A DNA stretch of 13,067 nt, from positions 1-13,067 of the forward strand of contig DFHY01000088.1 of NCBI GenBank assembly GCA_002371345.1. The letters are read 5' to 3'. The position numbers and the translations under genes are program-made. The stretch comes from Lachnospiraceae bacterium UBA3711 (GTDB lineage: Bacteria; Bacillota; Clostridia; Lachnospirales; Lachnospiraceae). Shown here one piece after another: positions 1 through 6,625 of the stretch. The notes under the pieces were generated by a model. It saw nothing but the letters and a program-made list of their open reading frames with translations. It was not told the origin of the DNA and did not search any database. The number at the start of each line of letters is the position of its first letter. The first letter of the stretch is position 1.

Positions 1-500
1 CGGTGTCTGCGCGGATTGAACTCTGTGACAACAAACTCGATCTCCTGTCCGTTGTATCTCTCCAGGTTCTTCTCATATGTGTCAGATACCAGAGACGCCG
101 GAATGAATACGCGTGCACCGTCAACGACTGCCACCAGACCGCCGTTCGGAACCTGGACAACCGGAGCTCTCAGGACCTCATGGTTGTTGAACGCCTCCTC
201 AAGACGCTTGTTGCCCTTCTCGGCAGCCAGTCTCTTGTAGGTAAGAAGCGTCTGTCCTTCGCCGTCATTGACCTTCATGACCTTCGCTTCCATGGTGTCG
301 CCAACCTTGACGACCTCGGTAAGGTCAATGCTGGAATCATTCGAATACTCATTCTTGGTAATGATTCCGTCGGACTTGCTGTGGATGTTCAAAATGATCT
401 GATCCGGGGAAACGTCGATCACTTCACCCTCAACGATCTCGCCGTTGTGAATCGTCTTGTCATAATCATCTAACATCTTTCCGAAATTTTCTTCCGACAT
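1..500 (-). CDS. rpsA: S1 RNA-binding domain protein, ribosomal protein S1-like (partial, 3' end outside window)
   Basis: This gene encodes a protein with tandem S1 (OB-fold) RNA-binding repeats, related to ribosomal protein S1, which helps mRNA binding and translation on the 30S subunit. The 166 residues visible start MSEENFGKMLDD. A first S1 repeat spans about residues 20-88 (GEIVEGEVIDVS, then KSDGIITKNEY, then VKVGDTMEAKVMKV). A second begins near residue 109 (APVVQVPNGGLVAVVDGARVFIPASL) and is cut by the window edge. The ATG at 500 is supported by AGGAGG ten bases upstream. The gene begins inside the ispH coding region, overlapping it by 31 bases in the -1 frame, so the two are probably translationally coupled. 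In many Clostridia IspH and S1 form one fused polypeptide; here they are separate frames. S1-like identity is firm; whether it is a bona fide ribosomal S1 depends on the unseen repeats. Confidence 0.88.
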   Translation of the reverse strand, partial: MSEENFGKMLDDYDKTIHNGEIVEGEVIDVSPDQIILNIHSKSDGIITKNEYSNDSSIDLTEVVKVGDTMEAKVMKVNDGEGQTLLTYKRLAAEKGNKRLEEAFNNHEVLRAPVVQVPNGGLVAVVDGARVFIPASLVSDTYEKNLERYNGQEIEFVVTEFNPRRH

Positions 501-1453
501 TGGTTTGAAACCTCCTCGATTAAAATGTTTGGGGTCGATGCCCCTGCTGAGATACCTACGATGCCCCTGAATGGCACCAGACGGAGATTCAAATCATCGA
601 AAGCCTGAACAAAAAAGGTGTTTTCGCACTCTTTCCTGCATATCTCATACAACTTCTGTGTATTTGAACTGTGTTTTCCCCCGATCACGAACATGACGTC
701 CGCCAGCCGGGCGATTGATCTTGCCTCTGTCTGCCTTTCTTCCGTTGCATTGCATATAGTATTCAATACAGCAGTTTCATGATACCTCAAAGCTCCTATA
801 ATTTCAACAAATTTATGAAATTTCTTCAGGTTGAAAGTTGTTTGGCTGACAATACACAGAGGTTTGCCGGTCAAAGGGGCATACGACACAGCATCCTGCT
901 CATCTTCGACGACAGATACCTCGCCGGCTGCCCAGCCGCGGATACCCTCAACCTCCGGATGAGAAGCTGATCCGATTATGACTACCTCGTATCCGTTCCT
1001 TCCCCTCTCCTCCACAATGCGGTGGATCTTCCTCACATACGGGCAGGTCGCGTCTATAACCCTCAGGCCGTTCTCCTCTATGATCGAATATATCTTTCTT
1101 CCGACGCCGTGAGAACGTATGATTACAGTGCCTTCCCTGAGGTTCCTCAGCTCATCTTCCGAGTTGATGACCCGGACTTTCTTCTCTTCAAGATCCCGCA
1201 CGACGAGCTCATTGTGTATGATCGGGCCATATGTATAGATAGGAGACGCGCCTGAGCTGATCTGCTCATACACAGTATCCACGGCTCTGCGCACGCCGAA
1301 GCAGAAGCCCGCGCTCTTCGCCTTGTACAGGGCACCCGTACCGTTCCCGGAGACCCACAGATCACCCTTCAGCGCGGTATCCTTCTCAGCGCAGCTTCTC
1401 TTCAGTTCTTCAATTCTCTCTCTGATCCTGGTATCTCCGGCTGTATCAGGCAT
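470..1453 (-). CDS. ispH: 4-hydroxy-3-methylbut-2-enyl diphosphate reductase
   Basis: IspH is the iron-sulfur enzyme of the last MEP-pathway step: it reduces HMBPP to isopentenyl and dimethylallyl diphosphate in the cytoplasm. The protein has 327 residues. The three cluster-binding cysteines are C51 (KSAGFCFGVRRAV), C137 (IDATCPYVRK) and C234 (NTICNATEERQ). Substrate-binding residues are visible as H80 (IIHNE), H115 (IRSHGVG), H165 and E167 (SASHPEVEG), T205-T206 (SQTTF) and the C-terminal SAGASTP. The start at 1453 overlaps the cmk stop by 8 bases and has GGAG seven bases upstream. It gives about 40 residues before the usual IspH N-terminus near ALYKAKSAG; this charged extension (TRIRERIEELKRSCAEKD) is not part of the core fold as I know it. 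The stop is a TAG inside the following S1-like gene. Function is certain; the role of the extension is unknown. Confidence 0.96.
   Translation of the reverse strand: MPDTAGDTRIRERIEELKRSCAEKDTALKGDLWVSGNGTGALYKAKSAGFCFGVRRAVDTVYEQISSGASPIYTYGPIIHNELVVRDLEEKKVRVINSEDELRNLREGTVIIRSHGVGRKIYSIIEENGLRVIDATCPYVRKIHRIVEERGRNGYEVVIIGSASHPEVEGIRGWAAGEVSVVEDEQDAVSYAPLTGKPLCIVSQTTFNLKKFHKFVEIIGALRYHETAVLNTICNATEERQTEARSIARLADVMFVIGGKHSSNTQKLYEICRKECENTFFVQAFDDLNLRLVPFRGIVGISAGASTPNILIEEVSNQCRKKISERC
511..517 (-). promoter_or_regulatory. Shine-Dalgarno site of the S1-like gene inside ispH
   Basis: On the minus strand GAGGAGG lies ten bases before the ATG at 500, within the last 20 codons of ispH. It fixes the start of the S1-like protein and shows that this protein is initiated independently rather than only as part of an IspH fusion. 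Confidence 0.75.
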
Positions 1454-2117
1454 TCATCCGCTCCTTTGCCATATTAACTATTGCACTCACAACCATATCA
1501 AGATCCATGTCCGAGGTATCAAGCAGCACGGCGTCAGCAGCCTGGCAGAGCGGAGATACTTCACGATGTGTATCACGGTAGTCTCTCTCCTCGATCTGAC
1601 TGCGTATCTCTTCAAATGAAACGCTCTCCCCTTTTTCCTCCAGTTCCTTGTACCTCCGCTTCGCGCGCTCATCGACGCCCGCGGTGAGGAATATCTTGAG
1701 GCCGGCGTCAGGGAGAATCTTGGTTCCGATATCCCTGCCGTCCATCAGCACGTCACACGTATCAGCCAGGCCGCGCTGAAGCTGGAGCAGCTTCTGTCTC
1801 ACTGCAGGATGTGCCGAAGATCTGGACGCTTCATCCGAGACCTCCTGAGTTCTGATCATTCCTGTGACATCCTCCCCGTTCAGGAGCATGTGCTGCACGC
1901 CATTGTCATAAGAAATGCTTACGCTGATATTATCAAGCGCTTCCTGAAGCGTCTTCTCATCCTCTACATCGATATGGTGTCTCAGAAGATACAGCGCGAT
2001 CGTCCTGTACATGGCTCCGGTATCCACATATATAAAGCCCAGCCTCTGTGCCGCCTGTCTGGCGGCAGTGCTCTTCCCGGCGCCGGCAGGCCCGTCTATA
2101 GCTATATTAAACCCCAT
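1446..2117 (-). CDS. cmk: Cytidylate kinase
   Basis: Cytidylate kinase transfers phosphate from ATP to CMP or dCMP, feeding CTP and dCTP synthesis in the cytoplasm. The 223-residue protein is a full-length short-form Cmk. It shows the P-loop GPAGAGKS at residues 9-16, the substrate motif DTGAMYR at 32-38, DGRDIGT at 126-132, and the lid-region block RDYRDTHREVSPL at 178-190. The ATG at 2117 has AGGAGG seven bases upstream. It is the first gene of a cmk-ispH-rpsA cluster with overlapping ends, an order common in Clostridia, so co-transcription is likely. A 157-base gap separates it from the preceding flavoprotein gene. I found no convincing promoter there, but that gap holds paired hairpins and a repeated decamer, described separately. 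Confidence 0.97.
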   Translation of the reverse strand: MGFNIAIDGPAGAGKSTAARQAAQRLGFIYVDTGAMYRTIALYLLRHHIDVEDEKTLQEALDNISVSISYDNGVQHMLLNGEDVTGMIRTQEVSDEASRSSAHPAVRQKLLQLQRGLADTCDVLMDGRDIGTKILPDAGLKIFLTAGVDERAKRRYKELEEKGESVSFEEIRSQIEERDYRDTHREVSPLCQAADAVLLDTSDMDLDMVVSAIVNMAKERMNA

Positions 2118-2158
2118 CTGAATTCCTCCTGTCTAAGGACCTGTAGCTAATTAACTTG

Positions 2159-2207
2159 GTCACTTGGCTTGTCCGGTTTACCAGAATCTGCGTTGTTGTC
2201 ACTTGGC
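2159..2207. repeat. Direct repeat of GTCACTTGGC upstream of cmk
   Basis: The decamer GTCACTTGGC (plus strand) occurs at 2159-2168 and again at 2198-2207, 39 bases apart. A third ACTTGG core lies at 2154-2159. The spacing is close to four helical turns, so these could be binding sites for a regulator of the cmk cluster, but a chance duplication is possible. Confidence 0.35.
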
Positions 2208-2228
2208 GCATAATTATGATAAACCCTC

Positions 2229-2274
2229 AAAAAGTCGATTATGGTCAAAAGCTCTGACCCGGCACATGCTGCCG
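2229..2274 (-). terminator. Possible weak terminator: two tandem hairpins after the BaiN-like gene
   Basis: Directly after the stop codon at 2275 the minus strand can form CGGCA/TGCCG (2260-2274, 5-base loop). Immediately next comes GGTCA/TGACC (2243-2259), extendable by G-U and A-U pairs. A five-T run follows at 2229-2233, about nine bases after the second stem. The distance makes it a poor canonical terminator. It may still attenuate read-through into cmk. Confidence 0.35.
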
Positions 2275-3654
2275 TCAGTTTTCCCCGGATAGCCTCAATG
2301 CGCAGGCTTCACCCGCCGCCATTCCAGTTGACCATGCTATCTGAAGGTTGAACCCTCCTGTAAACGCGTCAACATCCAGAACCTCCCCGGCAAAGTACAG
2401 TCCCCTGACCTTCTTTGATTCCATAGTGCCGGGATCAACCTGCCTGACGCTCACGCCGCCTCTGGTAATAACCGCTTCCGAATATCCCCTCAGAGATGTC
2501 AGGGTGAGACAGAAGTTCTTCGTATTCCTGACAAGAGCCCTTCTGAGTTCAGCCGTGACATCGTGCACCTTAACTCCTGGACCTATCCCGGATCTTTCTG
2601 TTATCACCGGAATCAGCTTTGACGGATACAGGCTGCGGACGGCATTCTGAACTGATCTGTTCCTGTTGTCATTGAACTCCCTGAGTATCCTCGCGTCAAG
2701 CTTCTCCTCTGTCAGCGCGCTCTTCAGGTCTATATACGCTGTCAGAGGCTTCTTCCCGATCTTTCCCTGCAGGATCGAGCTCGCGCTCAGAACAAGCGGT
2801 CCTGTCACGCCAAAGTGTGTAAACATCATCTCACCCATGCCGCTGAACAGTTTCTTCCTTCCGTCAGACACGGTGAAAGTGACGTTCCTGAGGGACAGCC
2901 CCTGCATCTGGGGAATATCCTCCTCCTTCACGTTGAACGGGACCAGTGAAGGCGACAGCTCAGTCACGGTATGTCCCGCTTCGCGGGCAAAACGATACCC
3001 GTCTCCGGTCGAACCGGTGGACGGATATGACAGGCCGCCCGTAGCCACGATCACACAGAGGGCTTCAAGGCGTGTCCCGTCTTCAAGCTGTACGCCACAC
3101 ACCCTGCAGCAGTTATCGTCCTGACCTCCTGCTCTTGAAGCCTCTGCACTGTCTTTCGATGATCCCGAAATACGGCAGTCCTTCCCGTGGCAAGACTTAA
3201 GAACAAGATCCTTTACCCTGGTGTTGAATCTTACCTCAACGCCAAGCCTTGACATCTCCCTCTCCAGGCACCTCGTTATATCAGAGGCGTGGTCACTCAG
3301 CGGAAATGCTCTCATCCCGCGCTCCTCTTTTGTTCTCACGCCCCTCTCTTCAAACCAGTCTCTGACCGCGCGCTGATCGAAGCGGTATACTGACGAGTAG
3401 AGAAAGCTTGCGTTCCTGGGCACATTCTGAAAGAAGTCTTCCGTCTCGCACAGGTTCGTGAAGTTGCATCTTCCTTTTCCGGTAATATATATCTTCTTCC
3501 CGGCCTTTTCATTTTTCTCGAGAAGGAGAACCTCAGCTCCTCCCCCAGCCGCCGCGCAGGCCGCCATCATGCCTGCCGCCCCCGCGCCTATGACTATGAC
3601 ACGGTTATGATCCCTTCGTCTGATGTTTACTTTATCGAAGATGTGCTGACCCAT
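2275..3654 (-). CDS. BaiN/HI0933-like NAD(P)/FAD-dependent oxidoreductase
   Basis: This is a cytoplasmic flavoprotein of the HI0933/YhiN/BaiN family (TIGR00275-like). Family members have been linked to bile-acid reduction or aminoacetone oxidation, but the substrate here cannot be read from sequence. The 459-residue protein has the FAD dinucleotide-binding motif VIGAGAAGMMAA (residues 21-32) followed by LLLEKNEKAGKK, then GKGRCNFTN (59-67), GGLSYPSTGSTGDGY (206-220), MFTHFGVTGP (277-286) and the C-terminal block GLYFAGEVLDVDAFTGGFNL (418-437). It is longer than the roughly 400-420 residues I expect. An N-terminal lead of 18 residues and an insertion at about 154-186 with five cysteines (C155, C160, C182, C183, C186) account for this. 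The ATG at 3654 lies 28 bases inside the kinase gene and no other plausible start precedes the FAD motif. The overlap implies coupled translation with the two-component genes. Confidence 0.92.
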   Translation of the reverse strand: MGQHIFDKVNIRRRDHNRVIVIGAGAAGMMAACAAAGGGAEVLLLEKNEKAGKKIYITGKGRCNFTNLCETEDFFQNVPRNASFLYSSVYRFDQRAVRDWFEERGVRTKEERGMRAFPLSDHASDITRCLEREMSRLGVEVRFNTRVKDLVLKSCHGKDCRISGSSKDSAEASRAGGQDDNCCRVCGVQLEDGTRLEALCVIVATGGLSYPSTGSTGDGYRFAREAGHTVTELSPSLVPFNVKEEDIPQMQGLSLRNVTFTVSDGRKKLFSGMGEMMFTHFGVTGPLVLSASSILQGKIGKKPLTAYIDLKSALTEEKLDARILREFNDNRNRSVQNAVRSLYPSKLIPVITERSGIGPGVKVHDVTAELRRALVRNTKNFCLTLTSLRGYSEAVITRGGVSVRQVDPGTMESKKVRGLYFAGEVLDVDAFTGGFNLQIAWSTGMAAGEACALRLSGEN

Positions 3655-5390
3655 TCCGCGTCCACCGCCTCGTCTTCTTTCTGTTTTTCTTTCTTAAGCC
3701 GCTTCAGCTCTTCCCGCTCGGCAGCCTCCCTGGCGCGTCTGTCTCTGCGAAGCCCTCCCTGACCCGCAGAGCCTTCTTCCGCCATGCCATCCGTTTTCGA
3801 TCCGGCATATTCCAGCTCGAACCAGAACTCAACTCCGTCATCAACATTCTCAACACCGTAATTCTGGTGAAATGAATCCATTATCGCGCGAACGATCGAA
3901 AGACCTACGCCGCTCCCTCCGTATTCACGGGTGCGGGCTTTGTCGACCTTGTAGAACTTGTCCCAGACACGGTCAATATCCTCCTCGGGAATATGACTTC
4001 CCGTATTGAAGACGCCCACATGGACCTTTGACGCGGATTCATCCGCCGAAGCCCTGACAACGATCCTGCGTGGATTCTTATCATCCGCCGCTCCCTGCCC
4101 TGCTTCGTTCTTATTCAATACCCGGTGGGAGCCTGATACACCGCTGGCGTAATCGTCCACATGATTGACGGCATTACTGAGGTAATTCGTCAGAACCTCC
4201 TCCACCTTGAACTCGTCTCCCCATGCCTCCAGCTCGGACGGCCCCTCATATTCCATCGAGGCTCCTTTCTGGTCCGCAAGAATCCTTGAAGCATTGACCT
4301 TCCCGCGTATCAGCTCGGCCAGATCGAAGCGCACCAGTTCAACCTCGTCGCCCCCGAACTCCAGCTGGTTCAGCGTGAGCAGCTTCTGGACCAGCACATT
4401 CATCTTGGCCGCCTCGTCCACGATAACCTCACAGTAATAATCTCTCGATTCCGGATCGTCCGCCACGCTGTCCTGAAGCCCCTCCGCGTAGCCCTGGATT
4501 AGCGCAAGCGGAGTCTTGAGCTCATGCGATACATTCGAGAGGAATTCACGTCTCATGTCATCGATCCTGGTCTTCTCATCAAGGTTCTTCTGCAGCTCAT
4601 TGTTCGCGGTCTTAAGCTCTGAGATCGTCTTCTCCAGGGTACTGCTCATCTGGTTGAAGTTCTCCCCCAGCTGTCCGATCTCATTGCGCCCTCCGCTCGT
4701 GTACCTCGCGTTGAAATCAAGGTCCGCCATCCTGGCGGATATCTCGGTAAGCTCCTTGACCGGTCTTGCGATACGCCTGGACAGCCACCCGATCATTACT
4801 ATCCCTACAAGCCCCAGAATCAGGATCGTGTAGAAGATAAACTCATTGGATATTCTGGCGTTCATGCGGATACTGTCCATCGGTATGCGCATCATAAAAT
4901 GATAGCCGCTTGAGGGAAGCGTACCCCACATCTCCAGAAAATCCATCTGATACTTGCTGTCAGACTTCTTCTGGATGATATAATCATCTTTCTGCTCCAC
5001 GATGGACACATTATCCTGATCGAGCCCCATGCTGTAAGCGTTCAGGCGGGCCGCCATAATGTCGTCATCCTCGCGCCTCACCTCGATCACCGGCGAGAAC
5101 TCCTGATCCGATATAACCAGAGCTATATTGCCGCTGCGCTCCAGGGAGCGGAATTCGTTCTCGAAGAACTCCGTATCCACACCCCCATCGGCAAGAACAT
5201 GGCTGTCAACCTCGAGGTACGCCTTATGCAGAGTACGGCGAAGACGCAGCTCATAGAACTGCGTCAGATATGTATTGTTTATGAAGAGCATCGCGACCAT
5301 GATCAGTATGAGCAGTCCGATGAACAGCACAGACAGTTCGGCCGCGATTGACCTTCTCTTTTTTTTCTTTTCTTTATTCCGCGTCTTCAT
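3627..5390 (-). CDS. HAMP-containing sensor histidine kinase
   Basis: This membrane sensor kinase autophosphorylates and passes phosphate to the adjacent OmpR-type regulator; the stimulus is unknown. In the 587 residues the order is: a basic cytoplasmic start, transmembrane helix 1 (about 18-38), an extracellular sensor of about 145 residues, transmembrane helix 2 (about 184-203), a HAMP linker (about 204-256), a coiled coil, and the HisKA domain with SHELKTPLALIQGY (phospho-acceptor H289). The ATPase domain has N-box TNYLSNAVNH (401-410), VFNTG (460-464) where many kinases have DxG, DKFYKVDKARTREYGGSGVG (477-496) and ends near residue 529. Two departures stand out: a loop of about 30 residues (413-440) after the N-box, and a charged tail of about 58 residues (RDRRAREAAEREELKRLKKE). 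The start is 11 bases after the regulator stop; the nearest Shine-Dalgarno, GAGGTG, is rather far at about 14 bases. Confidence 0.95.
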   Translation of the reverse strand: MKTRNKEKKKKRRSIAAELSVLFIGLLILIMVAMLFINNTYLTQFYELRLRRTLHKAYLEVDSHVLADGGVDTEFFENEFRSLERSGNIALVISDQEFSPVIEVRREDDDIMAARLNAYSMGLDQDNVSIVEQKDDYIIQKKSDSKYQMDFLEMWGTLPSSGYHFMMRIPMDSIRMNARISNEFIFYTILILGLVGIVMIGWLSRRIARPVKELTEISARMADLDFNARYTSGGRNEIGQLGENFNQMSSTLEKTISELKTANNELQKNLDEKTRIDDMRREFLSNVSHELKTPLALIQGYAEGLQDSVADDPESRDYYCEVIVDEAAKMNVLVQKLLTLNQLEFGGDEVELVRFDLAELIRGKVNASRILADQKGASMEYEGPSELEAWGDEFKVEEVLTNYLSNAVNHVDDYASGVSGSHRVLNKNEAGQGAADDKNPRRIVVRASADESASKVHVGVFNTGSHIPEEDIDRVWDKFYKVDKARTREYGGSGVGLSIVRAIMDSFHQNYGVENVDDGVEFWFELEYAGSKTDGMAEEGSAGQGGLRRDRRAREAAEREELKRLKKEKQKEDEAVDAEWVSTSSIK

Positions 5391-5401
5391 CTAAGGCTTT
5401 T

Positions 5402-6076
5402 TCACACCTCAAACTTATATCCCATGCCCCAGATTGTCTTGATGTAGCTGCCGTATTCTCCCATCTTCGCCCTGAGCTTCTTGACATGGGTATCAATAGT
5501 GCGGGCGTCCCCGAAATAATCATAATTCCAGACACTGTTAAGTATCTTCTCACGCGACAGGGCGATTCCCTGGTTCTCAACAAAGTATGTGAGAAGCTCG
5601 AATTCCTTAAATGACAGCTCCACCAGATTACCGTCGATCTTAACCTGATGCGCCGCCTTATCGATCTCCACCGCTCCGGCCTTCAGCACGTCATCGCCGC
5701 CGACCGCGCCGCTCCTTCTAAGGATCGCCTCGACTCTCGCCACAAGGATCTTAGGACTGAAGGGCTTTGAGATATAATCGTCGACCCCGAGATCGAATCC
5801 CAGCTGCTCATCCCGCTCATCCGACTTCGCGGTCAGCATGATGATCGGAACCTTAGATTCCTTCCTGATTTCGCGGCATACTTCCCATCCGTCCATTCTC
5901 GGCATCATGACGTCAAGGATAATCAGGGAAATGTTCTTATCCCCATAGAAAGCATCGACAGCTTCAACGCCGTCCGCGGCCTCCAGCACCTCATAGTTCT
6001 TCCTGACCAGGAAATCCCGGACAAGCTTGCGCATCCTTGCCTCGTCGTCAACAACCAGTATTTTCAAAGTATCCAT
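5402..6076 (-). CDS. OmpR/PhoB-family response regulator
   Basis: This is a DNA-binding response regulator, the cognate partner of the histidine kinase encoded 11 bases downstream. With the ATG at 6076 it has 224 residues. The receiver domain (about 4-120) has the acidic pair D10-D11 (VVDDEARMRK), phospho-acceptor D55 (LIILDVMMPRMDG), T82 (MLTAK) and K104 (SKPFSP). The winged-helix effector domain (about 128-224) includes SFKEFELLTYFVENQG, RTIDTHVKKLRAKMG and the closing TIWGMGYKFEV, as in the OmpR/PhoB class. A GTG two codons upstream (6082) is rejected as the start because it lies within the Shine-Dalgarno GAGG that sits five bases before the ATG. Upstream lies a perfect 9-base inverted repeat that could be an operator. 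The regulated genes are not identifiable, though the overlapping flavoprotein gene is probably in the same transcript. Confidence 0.96.
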   Translation of the reverse strand: MDTLKILVVDDEARMRKLVRDFLVRKNYEVLEAADGVEAVDAFYGDKNISLIILDVMMPRMDGWEVCREIRKESKVPIIMLTAKSDERDEQLGFDLGVDDYISKPFSPKILVARVEAILRRSGAVGGDDVLKAGAVEIDKAAHQVKIDGNLVELSFKEFELLTYFVENQGIALSREKILNSVWNYDYFGDARTIDTHVKKLRAKMGEYGSYIKTIWGMGYKFEV

Positions 6077-6081
6077 AAGCA

Positions 6082-6085
6082 CCTC
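6082..6085 (-). promoter_or_regulatory. Shine-Dalgarno site of the response regulator
   Basis: Minus-strand GAGG lies five bases before the ATG at 6076. Because a possible GTG start at 6082 overlaps it, this site decides in favour of the ATG. Confidence 0.7.
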
Positions 6086-6093
6086 ACTTACTG

Positions 6094-6151
6094 AGGAAAC
6101 GCCGGTTAATCATGGTTCCAAATTAAAAATGCTCAGTCCCGCGCGTTTCCT
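6094..6151. repeat. Perfect 9-bp inverted repeat upstream of the response regulator
   Basis: AGGAAACGC at 6094-6102 (plus strand) and its exact reverse complement GCGTTTCCT at 6143-6151 are separated by 40 bases of A/T-rich sequence. The nearer arm is 18 bases from the regulator ATG. It could be two half-sites of a regulator or a long leader stem. I could not identify a convincing -35/-10 pair in this 114-base gap. Confidence 0.45.
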
Positions 6152-6190
6152 GATATATTCTTTGAGCGTATATGCTGCGTGTCAGACATT

Positions 6191-6222
6191 AAAACAGCGG
6201 TATCCGAACCTGAGGATACCGC
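6191..6222 (-). terminator. Intrinsic terminator of ssrA
   Basis: Seven bases after the end of mature tmRNA the minus strand forms a 9-bp perfect stem GCGGTATCC/GGATACCGC with an 8-base loop (6197-6222). It is followed by TG and then four T at 6191-6194. This is a standard Rho-independent terminator, although the T run is short. Confidence 0.85.
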
Positions 6223-6228
6223 CGCAAA

Positions 6229-6572
6229 TGGAGTAGACGAGAGTCGAACTCGTGTCCGAAAGCCGGTCCACCGTCCTTCTACTATCGTAGTCTGCCGTTT
6301 AGGATTCCCCCCGCCGCCCGGGAGCAGACGCTCTGACGGTCTCGGTAGCTTCATGATACGCCCGCGCGCTCAAAGCTTTGCGCGTGTCGTTTCCTGCATG
6401 ATCGATGCCCGTATCACAAAGTGCAGGTGCTCTGTGGCGGACAGCCTAGGCTAATTAAGCCGCAGCGAGCTGATAATTATCGTCAGCGTTTATATTTAGG
6501 GTGGGATTTGACGCATCGCCCTGCGGATAGCTTCTCCGGATTCACAGCCCCCGTCGAAACCTTTACTACCCC
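6229..6572 (-). ncRNA. ssrA: Transfer-messenger RNA (tmRNA)
   Basis: tmRNA rescues ribosomes stalled on broken mRNA: charged with alanine and bound to SmpB, it enters the A site and its internal frame adds a degradation tag. The 3' end has the T-arm ACGAG-TTCGACT-CTCGT and closes with CTACTCC plus discriminator A. This pairs with the 5' GGGGTAG as a 7-bp acceptor stem containing one G-U pair. The 5' region carries the conserved GGTTTCGACGGGGGC. The CCA end is not encoded (the gene is followed by TTT). The tag frame sits at 6455-6487 in the middle of the molecule. The length of 344 bases is normal for a one-piece tmRNA. smpB lies just upstream, and the gene has its own promoter and terminator. 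Ends are set from the acceptor stem and should be right to within a base or two. Confidence 0.97.
6455..6487 (-). other. tmRNA tag reading frame (ADDNYQLAAA, stop TAA)
   Basis: The internal frame GCT GAC GAT AAT TAT CAG, then CTC GCT GCG GCT TAA, encodes ADDNYQLAAA. It resembles the ADDN-type tags of other Clostridia and the ANDENYALAA tag of E. coli, so GCT is taken as the resume codon. The preceding AAC codon would give NADDNYQLAAA if resumption is one codon earlier. The hydrophobic LAAA end fits recognition by ClpXP-type proteases, with one alanine more than the usual LAA. Confidence 0.8.
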
Positions 6573-6576
6573 ATGT

Positions 6577-6625
6577 ACTGAATGCGCGCCGGGCACAATT
6601 CATCATGTGCAGGCGCGTATTCAGT
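6577..6625 (-). repeat. Imperfect 14-bp inverted repeat in the ssrA leader
   Basis: ACTGAATGCGCGCC at 6577-6590 and GGCGCGTATTCAGT at 6612-6625 (plus strand) are reverse complements at 13 of 14 positions. Inside them GCACA and TGTGC pair again. The outer arm overlaps the ssrA -10 box. The inner arm ends four bases before the mature tmRNA 5' end, so most of the pre-tmRNA leader would be one hairpin. Confidence 0.75.

Noticed and set aside
3..473. Plus-strand open frame of about 156 codons at the left edge
   Set aside because: It is the antisense of the S1-like gene, which has clear S1 repeats and a strong Shine-Dalgarno site.
2118..2250. Promoter TTGACC with a downstream GTTTAT or CATAAT box for cmk
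   Set aside because: Spacings are 18 bases to a poor box or 24 to a good one. Neither is convincing, so no promoter was called.
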